Positions 9,771-17,782 of a DNA stretch of 64,000 nucleotides are shown here, one piece after another (the stretch's first letter is position 1; every line of letters begins with the position of its first letter). The position numbers and the translations under genes are program-made. This DNA is from Streptomyces flavotricini (GTDB lineage: Bacteria; Actinomycetota; Actinomycetes; Streptomycetales; Streptomycetaceae). Where the stretch lies: the NCBI RefSeq assembly GCF_020639365.1, contig NZ_JAINUL010000001.1:978463-1042462 (forward strand), read 5' to 3'. Under the pieces are notes generated by a model. It did no database searches and was not told where the DNA came from. It worked only from the letters and a program-made list of their open reading frames with translations.

Positions 9771-10349
9771 GTCGAGCTCCTGCTCCTGCGGCCGGCCGAA
9801 CCGTCGGCCGTGTCGGCCGCGGCATGCCGAGAACCGCTGCCGCGACAGCTTTCACAACCGCGCAAGCATGGCAGAGAACAGCCTGGCGGACACCGGCACG
9901 CCACGCGTCACGCCACCCCCACCAGGGCCACTCGGCCAGCGGCCGGTGACCACGGCCCTTGCGCGCCGCATTCGGAGCGTGATCGATGACCTCGGCCCGG
10001 TGAGCTGGTCGGCTGGTCCTGGCTGTTCCGCCCCTACACATGGCACTTCGGCGCCGAGGCGAGCCGGCCAACCGGCTGACCGCTTCACGTCGCACCGTTC
10101 GGCCTGTGCGGGTCAGCTGCCGAAGCCCTCGACGCCGGTGCAGCTCCAGGAGGTGCAGCTCTGGCACGCTCTTGGCCTCAATGTTCGACTCGGCGGCTTG
10201 CCGTGTCGGAGGGGGCGAAGCGGCCTGTCCGCCGGTATCCGCCTGGGACCAGGACCCCGTGCGCGTGCGGCGAGAGCGAGGGGCAGGCCGGCGGCTGCGG
10301 CAGTGGGGAAACGGGCCGGGGGCGGAATGCGAGGACCGCCGACGGCCTA
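9771..10349. other. Intergenic region with no convincing gene
   Basis: About 580 bases before the first miniature element. Reading frames on both strands are open only because of high GC; their translations are Arg/Pro/Ser-rich and match no family I recognise. It probably holds the PhoU-like gene promoter and decayed sequence. Confidence 0.5.
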
Positions 10350-10512
10350 AGGGCTGTCCCGTAATCCCCGGCGGGCGCGCGGCGCCAGCTACGGCACCTC
10401 GCTGCGTTGTCGGGATCGCCCGAATACGCCCAGTATGAGGACGACCCTCCGCCTTGCGATGCACCGCATCTGACGCCGCGCGCTGACCCACCGCGGATTA
10501 CGGGACAGCCCT
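10350..10512 (+). mobile_element. MITE-like 163-bp inverted-repeat element, copy 1
   Basis: The element begins and ends with a perfect 18-bp terminal inverted repeat (AGGGCTGTCCCGTAATCC). The next ~30 bases of each arm pair imperfectly. It is flanked by TA on both sides (10348-10349 and 10513-10514), as expected from a TA target duplication like that of IS630/Tc1-mariner transposases. It encodes nothing credible. A second copy lies inverted at 31438-31600 and differs at one base (an A in the middle of this copy is G there). No transposase with matching ends is in the window, so mobilisation would be in trans. Confidence 0.85.
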
Positions 10513-10701
10513 TAGCCTAGTGGTCGGGGATTCAACGACTGCCCGGAGCGGAACCGGTCCCGCCCGGAGGGAGCACTGCCCTTACGGCGCTGCGCCCGCC
10601 GCCGGAGATCATCACCGCGATCGCCCTGATCCGCACAGCCGGGCCGGTGCGCGGCGGACGGCATGCCGCGCCGACGGCGAGCCGTCCGTAACGTGGCCTG
10701 T

Positions 10702-11784
10702 ATGGCGCATGGACCTGGCGGATCGGACGGTACCGGGCAACCGGTCCCCCGGCCGCTGCCCGCGTCGGCCCGTCACCCGTTGTGGTGGCTGCTGTCGGCC
10801 GTAGTCGTGACGGCTGTCGCGGTCGCCGCTGTGAACCGGCGCCACGACATCGCCTCGGCCCTCCGCCTGATGGGGGCGGTGCCGCCGGCGTGGCTGGTAC
10901 TGGGCACCCTGCTTGAAGTGCTGTCCCTGACGTGTATGGCGGCGATGCAATGGCGGCTGCTGAAGCTGGGTGGCGCCCGACTGGGATTCGCCCTGATGGG
11001 TGCCATGGCCGCCGCAGCCAACGCCGTGGCCGGAGCACTCCCCGGTGGTGCGGCATTCGCCGCAGCATGGCTGTTCGGGCAGTTGCGGCGCCGACACGTA
11101 TCGCTGGTGCTCGCAGGGTCCGTCCTCGCGGTCTCCGGCCTGCTGTCCGCTCTCGCCCTGTTCCTCCTGCTGGTGGTGGGTGTCCTCGCCGGCAGCGGAT
11201 CGGGGCCCGCCGCCGGTCTGCGCTCCGCCGTGCTCTGGCTGACGGTGGCCCTCGTGCTCGCCGCCACCGCGGTGGTGGCCCTGTCACGGTTTCCTTCCTC
11301 GCGGCGCCGCGCATGGCGCCTGTGGCGAAGGATCGGAGTCCGCACCCCGCGCGTGTGGGACATCGAGGAAGGGCTGTCCCGCCTCGTCCGACACGTTCGA
11401 GCAAGCAGGCCCGGCGTGCGCCCATGGCTGGTGCCGTTCGCCCTGGCCGTCTCGAACTGGATTCTGGACGTGGCCTGCCTCATCGCCTGCGCATGGGGTC
11501 TGGGGATCGCGCTGCCCTGGCCGGGGACACTGACCGCCTACACCCTCACCCAGATGACGGGGGCCCTGCGACTCACACCCGGCAGCCTCGGAGTCATCGA
11601 AACCAGCCTCGCCGCGCTCCTGGTCCTGTACGGGCTTCCCGCGGATCAGGCCATCGCGCTCACACTCCTGTACCGGATCGCGAGCTATTGGGTGCTGCAG
11701 CCGATCGGGTGGGTGAGCTGGCTCGCCCTCACCATCGCCTCGCGTCATGGGGCAGTCACTCTGCGAAGACGGCCGAATGCCTGA
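10702..11784 (+). CDS. YbhN/UPF0104-type membrane protein (flippase-like / LPG synthase transmembrane domain)
   Basis: This polytopic protein of 360 residues (373 if the ATG at 10663 is used) has about 8 hydrophobic segments. The C-terminal signature LTPGSLGVIETSLAALLVLY, followed by ALTLLYRIASYWVLQPIGW, is typical of the lysylphosphatidylglycerol synthase transmembrane region/YbhN family. Members move or modify lipids; the substrate cannot be deduced. ATG 10702 is preferred because the upstream 13 codons are Arg-rich and lack a ribosome site. It stands between the miniature element and the stress-protein gene, both on the plus side. Confidence 0.75.
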   Translation: MAHGPGGSDGTGQPVPRPLPASARHPLWWLLSAVVVTAVAVAAVNRRHDIASALRLMGAVPPAWLVLGTLLEVLSLTCMAAMQWRLLKLGGARLGFALMGAMAAAANAVAGALPGGAAFAAAWLFGQLRRRHVSLVLAGSVLAVSGLLSALALFLLLVVGVLAGSGSGPAAGLRSAVLWLTVALVLAATAVVALSRFPSSRRRAWRLWRRIGVRTPRVWDIEEGLSRLVRHVRASRPGVRPWLVPFALAVSNWILDVACLIACAWGLGIALPWPGTLTAYTLTQMTGALRLTPGSLGVIETSLAALLVLYGLPADQAIALTLLYRIASYWVLQPIGWVSWLALTIASRHGAVTLRRRPNA

Positions 11785-11972
11785 GGGGACCTGCCCGGGC
11801 GGCACCTCGCCACTGCAGGGCGAGAATGGGAGAACAGGTACTTCACCTGCCGTCGTCAACCGCGACGTGGTCTGCGAGACGGCCGCCGGGTCCTGCTCAG
11901 GGGTTCTACGCGGGCGTGGCCTCCCATACGAACGTGCCAGTGAGTCGATCTGAGTCTCGAGAGGCGGTGGGG

Positions 11973-12887
11973 ATGATGAAGACCCTGGCTCCCCTTGTCG
12001 TAGGCGTCGACGGTTCCGACTCCAGTCTCACCGCGACGGACTGGGCCGCGGACGAGGCGGTACGACTCGCGCTCCCCCTGCGCATCGTGTACGCCTCGTT
12101 CTGGGAGCGGTACGAGGGAGCCGTACCGGCCTGGAGCCCGGACCGTCCCTCCGAACAGGTCCTCGCCGAGAACATCGTGGCGGTCGGCGCCGAGCGCGTC
12201 CGGCGACGCACACCCGGCCTGCAGGTCACGACGGACATCACGGCCGAGGACGCGGCGAGCGCCCTGCTGCGCGAGGGACGCACGGCAGACGCCGTCGTCG
12301 TCGGCTCGCGCGGACGTGGGGAACTCGCCGACCTTCTGCTCGGATCCGTGGCCCTCGTCGTGGCCGCCAGGTCCTCCGGCCCAGTCATCGTCGTGCGCGG
12401 GGACCAGCACGCCCTGGAAGCGCGCCGCGGGCGCATACTGCTCGGCATAGGCCCCTACGACGTGGACTCTCCAGCCGTACGGTTCGCCTTTCGCGAGGCC
12501 GCCGCACGGGACGCGGAACTCGACGTCGTCTGCACCTGGCGACGCTCACCACACGAACCGGTCGACCACATGGTCATGCCCGGCGACGCCCCCCGCGACC
12601 ACGAGGGGCCGGCGAAAACGCTCCTCGACAGAGCCGTGGAAACCGCGGCCCGGGAACATCCACAGGTACGGCTCCGCCGCACCACGCTCGAAGGCACCGC
12701 ACGCAAGGTGCTCACGGAGCGGTCTGCCGCAGCAGACCTCTTGATCGTCGGCGCACGGCGGCCGGGCGGCCCGATCGGCATGGAACTGGGGAGGGTCGCC
12801 CACCGGGCCCTGCATCATGCCCTCTGCCCCGTCGCAGTCGTCCCACAGCACCACGGCGCACCGGCTCGACCTACCACTGGTGCTTGA
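11973..12887 (+). CDS. Universal stress protein, tandem two-domain type
   Basis: This 304-residue protein has two USP domains. Domain 1 begins PLVVGVDGSDSS and has the ATP-binding pattern GSRGRGELADLLLGS (G-2x-G-9x-G-S). Domain 2 ends with GARRPGGPIGMELGRVAH, a less canonical loop. Two-domain Usp proteins are common in actinobacterial hypoxia/dormancy regulons. A purine-rich GAGGCGGTGGGG stretch precedes two adjacent ATGs (11973, 11976); the first is used. Usp genes at 14735 and a relic at 15823 make this a stress cluster. Confidence 0.88.
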   Translation: MMKTLAPLVVGVDGSDSSLTATDWAADEAVRLALPLRIVYASFWERYEGAVPAWSPDRPSEQVLAENIVAVGAERVRRRTPGLQVTTDITAEDAASALLREGRTADAVVVGSRGRGELADLLLGSVALVVAARSSGPVIVVRGDQHALEARRGRILLGIGPYDVDSPAVRFAFREAAARDAELDVVCTWRRSPHEPVDHMVMPGDAPRDHEGPAKTLLDRAVETAAREHPQVRLRRTTLEGTARKVLTERSAAADLLIVGARRPGGPIGMELGRVAHRALHHALCPVAVVPQHHGAPARPTTGA

Positions 12888-13046
12888 CGACATTGTCTTC
12901 CATGAACACTCCGTCTCCGCGCGCCCGCGCAGGGCAGTCCAGCAGCTCCGTGAGCATGCCCGACCAAGCTTGATCCGCCCTGCAGGGTGCCCGCCGACCG
13001 CTCGACGCGAGCACCATCCGGATGCGGACTTCGTGCACCGGTACGA

Positions 13047-13060
13047 CCCTGAAGTCAGGG
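13047..13060. promoter_or_regulatory. Candidate operator dyad upstream of the phosphoribosyltransferase fusion
   Basis: CCCTGAAGTCAGGG is a 6-2-6 inverted repeat, too tightly spaced to form a hairpin, so more likely a protein site. It lies about 175 bp upstream of the gene at 13235 in the 347-bp space 12888-13234, where I see no gene. The bases TCAGGGGTTCT over its right arm recur at 11897-11907, 66 bp before the stress-protein gene at 11973. A DevR/DosR-type regulator would suit the genes, but the match to its box is only loose. Confidence 0.35.
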
Positions 13061-13234
13061 GTTCTCTTGCGTGCCCTCAACGCGTGATGCGCAGGTTGTC
13101 GAGGCTCCCGAGCTCGAACCCCGCACCACCGCGGCCCGGCATGCCACCGAAGCCGTCTGGTTCCGACCCGTTCCTCCGGCCGGTGTCTCTGCGGACGCTT
13201 ACCGACGGATCAGGGCCGTGACAGGAGGCGCAGC

Positions 13235-14578
13235 ATGTTCTTCTCCAATCGAACGGCCGCCGGCAGACAACTGGCCGGTGAGCTGGTCCGGCTCGGGCTG
13301 GTCGAGCCGGTGATCCTCGGGCTCCCCCGCGGCGGAGTACCCGTGGCCTCGGAGATCGCACGGGTCCTGGGCGCTCCGCTGGACGTGATCGTGGTCCGCA
13401 AACTCGGGGTGCCCTTCCAACCCGAAGTGGCGTTCGGTGCCATCGGCGAGGGCGGCGTACGGCTGATCAGCGGGGCGACGGTCCGTGCCGCCGGCCTCGG
13501 GGAACGGGACTGCGCAAGAGTGGAGGGAGCCGAACGGGAAGAGCTTCAGCGGCGTCTGACGCGCTACCGGCAAGGCCGGGAGCAGATCGCGCTCACCGGA
13601 CGGACGGTGGTCGTCGTGGACGACGGCATCGCCACCGGATCGACCGCGTCCGTGGCGTGCGAGGTCGCGCGGGAGCGCGGGGCCGAGCAGGTGATCCTCG
13701 CCGTTCCCGTGGCGGCTCCCCGGGCACTGGAACAGCTTCGGCGCGAGGCGGACGAGGTGGTGTGCCTGTCGGTTCCCCGTCATTTCTCCGCGGTCGGCCA
13801 GTGGTACGAGGACTTCTCGCAGGTGGGGGACGAGGAGGTCGCCGCGCTGTTGGCCGAGGCGGCGCGGGCACGCCCGCCGGCACCGGCACCGGCTTCAGGT
13901 CGGGTCCCGCCGCAGACCGGTGAAGTGGTGGTGGACGCGGGAGGCACGGCGCTGCCCGGGCTGTTGACCGTGCCCGAGGACGCCGAGGGCGTCGTCGTCT
14001 TCGCGCACGGCAGCGGCAGCAGTCGCCTCAGTCCCCGAAACCGCCACGTGGCCGAGGTACTGAACCGTGCGGGGCTGGCGACGCTGCTCTTCGATCTCCT
14101 CACCCCGGCCGAGGCACGTGACCGGGCGAAGGTCTTCGACGTACCGCTCCTCGCCCTCCGCTTGACTCAGGCCACGGGGTGGATCCGGGCGCGGCTTGCC
14201 CTGCGCATCTGCTACTTCGGCGCCAGCACCGGCGCCGCGGCCGCGCTCATGGCCGCCGCCGAACCGCGATCGGACATCGCCGCGATCGTCTCGCGGGGTG
14301 GACGCCCCGACCTGGCGGTCTCCCGGCTCGCGGCCGTGCGTGCTCCGACCCTGCTGATCGTCGGCGGAGCCGACGATCAGGTACTGGACCTCAACCGCGA
14401 GGCCGCGGCGCACCTGCGCTGCGAACACCAGATCGGGGTGGTTCCCGGTGCGAGCCACCTCTTCGAGGAATCCGGCGCGCTGGACGCCGTGGCCGACGCC
14501 GCGCTGGACTGGTTCGTCCGCCATCTCCCCCACCTCGGCGTCGTTCCCCACGGGTCCGACGAACACCGAGAGACGTGA
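13235..14578 (+). CDS. Phosphoribosyltransferase - dienelactone hydrolase fusion protein
   Basis: This 447-residue fusion begins with a type I phosphoribosyltransferase (1-210; PRPP loop VVVVDDGIATGSTA at 125-138; LGLPRGGVPVA near 29). An alpha/beta hydrolase follows (230-440; nucleophile Ser331 in YFGASTGAA, Asp380/381 in VGGADD, His408 in PGASHLF). Such fusions recur in actinobacterial dormancy loci beside Usp genes. The substrate of neither half is known. The start is ATG 13235, with GACAGGAGG just upstream. It converges on the Usp gene at 14735. Confidence 0.88.
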   Translation: MFFSNRTAAGRQLAGELVRLGLVEPVILGLPRGGVPVASEIARVLGAPLDVIVVRKLGVPFQPEVAFGAIGEGGVRLISGATVRAAGLGERDCARVEGAEREELQRRLTRYRQGREQIALTGRTVVVVDDGIATGSTASVACEVARERGAEQVILAVPVAAPRALEQLRREADEVVCLSVPRHFSAVGQWYEDFSQVGDEEVAALLAEAARARPPAPAPASGRVPPQTGEVVVDAGGTALPGLLTVPEDAEGVVVFAHGSGSSRLSPRNRHVAEVLNRAGLATLLFDLLTPAEARDRAKVFDVPLLALRLTQATGWIRARLALRICYFGASTGAAAALMAAAEPRSDIAAIVSRGGRPDLAVSRLAAVRAPTLLIVGGADDQVLDLNREAAAHLRCEHQIGVVPGASHLFEESGALDAVADAALDWFVRHLPHLGVVPHGSDEHRET

Positions 14579-14734
14579 TGGCCGCGCGCCCTGCCGAAGC
14601 CGGACGTCCCGGCCCGCCTCATCTGCCCCCGGCGCAGAGTGCCTGGCCACGGTTTCCGACCGCGGCCGGTGCGGGTGCGGGCGGGGTGCGGCCACGGCGA
14701 ACGGGGCTGTCCTGTTCTGCGGCCTTCGGGGTGG

Positions 14735-15646
14735 TCACCACCCTTGGTCCTCGTCGTCATGCCTGCCATGGCGCGGAATGAGTTCGACGGGGCAGTGCGA
14801 GTGGTGCAGGAGGCTGTGCGTCGCCCGGCCCAGGGTGGGCCCGAAGTATCCGGGGGTGCGTCGTCCGCCCATCACCACCATGTCCGCGTGGCGTGACGCC
14901 TCCACCAGCGCCCCTGCGACGGACGAACTCCTCTCGGTGTCGACGTGCACGCGCAGGGCCGGAAACTCGTCACGGATCCGGTGGGCCACTGACGTCACCC
15001 TTCGTACATGCACCTGCACTCCCTCGTCCGCATCGTCGAGCACGGTCACGCTCTCCCCGACGGACTCCAGAACATTCCAGACGTGCAGCAACCGCAGTGA
15101 CGACCGGCGCAGCTCCGCCTCACTCGCCGCGTGCCTCGCGCACTCCACGTCGTGCTCGTCACGGATGGCGGCCAGCACCACCCCTGCTCCGGCGGTGTCC
15201 TCGTCCCCCCGGACCACGACCACGGGCGCCTTCGCGCCCGCGGCGACCTTCAGGCCGACCGAACCCAGCATCAGTGACTCGAATCCGCCGAGGCCGCGGC
15301 TACCGACCACGATGGTGTCGGAGTCCGCAGCCGCGGCGTGCAGGCCGGCGACCGGCTCGTGGGGACTGAGTTCGGTCGACACGTGCAGCCCCGGATGGCG
15401 TGCGGCGACCTTGGCGGCGGCCTCCTCAAGCAGCTCCCGGCCCGCCCGGCGTATCCGCTCGATCGCGTACACAGATGCATACGACATCCGGCTGTCGGTG
15501 TCCGCGCCGTGCACGAGGTGCAAGGTGCCGTCCCGCCGCACAGCCTCCGCCGCGGCCCAGAACACAGCCCGCTCCGCAGGCCGGGATCCATCCACTCCCG
15601 CCACCACGGTGCCGAGCTCAGGACCATGTGCCCTACCGAATGCCAT
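14735..15646 (-). CDS. Universal stress protein, tandem two-domain type
   Basis: This 303-residue protein has two Usp folds. Domain 1 has VVAGVDGSRPAE and the nucleotide loop GSRGLGGFESLMLGS. Domain 2 has GGRRTPGYFGPTLGR, partly canonical. Start ATG 15646 follows GGAGGA a few bases upstream. It shares a divergent upstream region with the Usp relic at 15823. A near-palindrome (GGGTGGTCACCACCC) overlaps its stop and may help end transcription against the convergent fusion gene. Confidence 0.87.
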   Translation of the reverse strand: MAFGRAHGPELGTVVAGVDGSRPAERAVFWAAAEAVRRDGTLHLVHGADTDSRMSYASVYAIERIRRAGRELLEEAAAKVAARHPGLHVSTELSPHEPVAGLHAAAADSDTIVVGSRGLGGFESLMLGSVGLKVAAGAKAPVVVVRGDEDTAGAGVVLAAIRDEHDVECARHAASEAELRRSSLRLLHVWNVLESVGESVTVLDDADEGVQVHVRRVTSVAHRIRDEFPALRVHVDTERSSSVAGALVEASRHADMVVMGGRRTPGYFGPTLGRATHSLLHHSHCPVELIPRHGRHDDEDQGW

Positions 15647-15822
15647 GAATCCTCCTCACCGAAAGCCAAGGAGGGGCCGTCCATCACACGCTCCGAAACC
15701 TGATGACGAACGAGCCCGCCTTGGTGGATCCGGTCAGCTCCTTCAAGGATGTCGCGAGGCCGCGTGTCGCGCACGGCATCACCGCTCCCCGTGGACGAGC
15801 ACGAGCGAGTGACGGTGTCCAT

Positions 15823-16002
15823 CGGAAGCCGACCGGCTCACCCGCCAGACTGCGCACGCACGGCGCCGTCGTGGCCGGCGCGGACACCAGTCAGCCCTGC
15901 GACAAGCTCCTCGACTTCGCCTTCGAAGAGCCAGCCCACCGCCGGGCCGCCCTCCGTGCGCTGCACGGCTGGACTCCACCCGCCCAGCTCCACGGCGTGG
16001 CC
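15823..16002 (+). pseudogene. Decayed universal stress protein fragment
   Basis: One reading frame keeps recognisable Usp sequence: VVAGADTSQPCDKLLDFAFE followed by HRRAALRALHGW, matching the normal pattern VVGVDGSP...AL.FAF.EA.RR.A.L.A.HAW. The conserved Asp-Gly-Ser is degraded and nothing resembling the ATP loop or the second domain follows. Flanking frames are random-looking. I read it as the N-terminal remnant of a third stress-protein gene. No gene is visible from 16003 to 16370. Confidence 0.6.
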
Positions 16003-16370
16003 GCCGGACTCCACGCACTTGGAACGCAGGACCACCACGGGGGAGAAGACCGCGCACGTCGGACGCACCAGCCATGTGGGCTGGGCAGCGGTGAGACCTC
16101 GGGGCGCACTCTCCGATCGGACACGACGGCCGCGCCGGTCCGTCGATGACGGCATGCGGTGGCATGAAGCGGGCCGGGCGACTCTGCAATTCCGGCAGGG
16201 GCTGTCGCCATCGTGTCCGGGGTCGCGGGAGGCGGCTCCGTCGGTGGTGTGGGCGTGGGACACATAGAACGGCGCCTCATTGTGATGGCCCGGCACATAT
16301 ACCGCTGACCTGGGGACTTCTACGTTGTGGCGACACCGATCGTCCCCGCAGACCCCTGGAAGTGGTGTTC

Positions 16371-17750
16371 ATGGCCTCCCCCCGGACCGCTCCTCCGACC
16401 ACCGGATCCATCAAGAGAATCGTCGCCGCGAGCCTCATCGGGACCACCATCGAGTGGTACGACTTCTTTCTCTACGGCACCGCCGCCGCGCTGGTGTTCA
16501 ACAAGCTGTTCTTCCCGACCGGCGATCCGCTGACCGGGACGCTGATCGCTTTCATCACCTACGCCATCGGGTTCCTGGCCCGGCCGCTCGGCGGGGTGGT
16601 GTTCGGGCACTTCGGGGACAAGGTCGGGCGCAAGAAGCTGCTGGTCCTCAGCCTGCTCATGATGGGCGGGGCGACCTTCGCGATGGGGCTGCTGCCCACG
16701 TACGCCAGCATCGGCGTCGGGGCTCCCGTGCTGCTCACCGTCCTGCGGCTGGTGCAGGGATTCGCCCTCGGCGGGGAGTGGGGCGGGGCGGTGCTCATCG
16801 TCTCCGAGCACGGCGGGGCCGAACACCGGGGGTTCTGGGCCTCCTGGCCGCAGTCCGGTGCGCCCGGCGGGAACCTGCTGGCGACCGGGGTGCTCGCCCT
16901 GCTCGCCGGCGTCCAGTCCGACGCGGCGTTCCTCGCCTGGGGCTGGCGCGTTCCCTTCCTGCTCTCCGGGGTTCTGGTGATCGTCGGACTGTGGATCCGC
17001 CTGTCCGTCTCCGAGTCGCCCGTGTTCCTCGCCGCCCGGGCGGCCCGGCAGGGGCGCGAGGACGGGGCTCCCGTCGTCCAGGTGTTCCGCCGCGGCTGGC
17101 GCCAGGTGCTGACCGCCATCGGCACCCGGTTCGGCGAGAACATCTCCTACTACGTGCTGACCTCCTTCCTCCTCGTGTACGTCACCGTGCACTTGGGGCT
17201 GGCCAAGAGCACCGCGCTGAACGCCGTCCTCATCGGCTCGGCCGTGCACTTCGTCACCATCCCGGCCTGGGGCGCGCTCTCGGACCGGATCGGACGGCGG
17301 CCGGTGACGCTGATCGGCTCGGTCGGCATGGCCCTGTGGGCGTTCGCGTTCTTCGCACTGGTCGACTCGAAGTCCTTCGCCGTCATCACCGTCGCCGTCA
17401 CCGCCGGACTCCTCCTGCACGGCGCGATGTACGGCCCCCAAGCCGCCTTCGTCTCCGAGATGTTCGACACCGACGTCCGCTACTCCGGCGCCTCGATGGG
17501 CTCCCAGCTCGCCTCGATCGTCGCCGGCGCGCTGGCCCCGCTCATCGCCGTAGAGCTCCTCAAGGACTACGGCTCCTCCGTACCCGTCTCCCTCTATCTC
17601 TGCGCGGCCGCCGTGGTGACCACCCTCACCGTCGCCTTCGCCCGGGAGACCCGGGGCCGCGACCTGACCAAGGCCGCCACCGGGCCCGCGGCGGCCGCCG
17701 CGGGCGGGCGGGCGGCTCCCCTCCCGGCCGCCCTCGACCACCCCGCCTGA
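16371..17750 (+). CDS. MFS transporter, metabolite:H+ symporter (MHS) family
   Basis: This 459-residue, 12-helix permease resembles the ProP/ShiA/KgtP group. SLIGTTIEWYDFFLYGTAAA opens the first helix, GHFGDKVGRKKLLVLSLLMM is the MFS loop 2-3 signature, and LRLVQGFALGGEWGGAVL is the typical TM4 region. The substrate is probably a small organic acid, betaine or amino acid. The start is ATG 16371, where homology begins. A GAF-PucR regulator starts 32 bp downstream on the same strand and may control it. Confidence 0.9.
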   Translation: MASPRTAPPTTGSIKRIVAASLIGTTIEWYDFFLYGTAAALVFNKLFFPTGDPLTGTLIAFITYAIGFLARPLGGVVFGHFGDKVGRKKLLVLSLLMMGGATFAMGLLPTYASIGVGAPVLLTVLRLVQGFALGGEWGGAVLIVSEHGGAEHRGFWASWPQSGAPGGNLLATGVLALLAGVQSDAAFLAWGWRVPFLLSGVLVIVGLWIRLSVSESPVFLAARAARQGREDGAPVVQVFRRGWRQVLTAIGTRFGENISYYVLTSFLLVYVTVHLGLAKSTALNAVLIGSAVHFVTIPAWGALSDRIGRRPVTLIGSVGMALWAFAFFALVDSKSFAVITVAVTAGLLLHGAMYGPQAAFVSEMFDTDVRYSGASMGSQLASIVAGALAPLIAVELLKDYGSSVPVSLYLCAAAVVTTLTVAFARETRGRDLTKAATGPAAAAAGGRAAPLPAALDHPA

Positions 17751-17782
17751 TCCGGGCGTCGCGACCACGGGAGAATGCCGCC

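Noticed and set aside
10350..10512. Short peptides encoded across the miniature elements (ending GITGQPL in one frame)
   Set aside because: The frame runs through the terminal inverted repeats and is identical at both insertion sites only because the DNA is; no start site or family supports translation.
11284..11859. Minus-strand open frame opposite the YbhN-like gene
   Set aside because: It is a shadow frame with no signal or domain; the plus strand shows helices and the family signature.
12888..13234. Small gene between the Usp and PRTase-fusion genes
   Set aside because: Open frames on both strands are Arg/Pro-rich, lack a ribosome site and match nothing; only the dyad at 13047 is notable.
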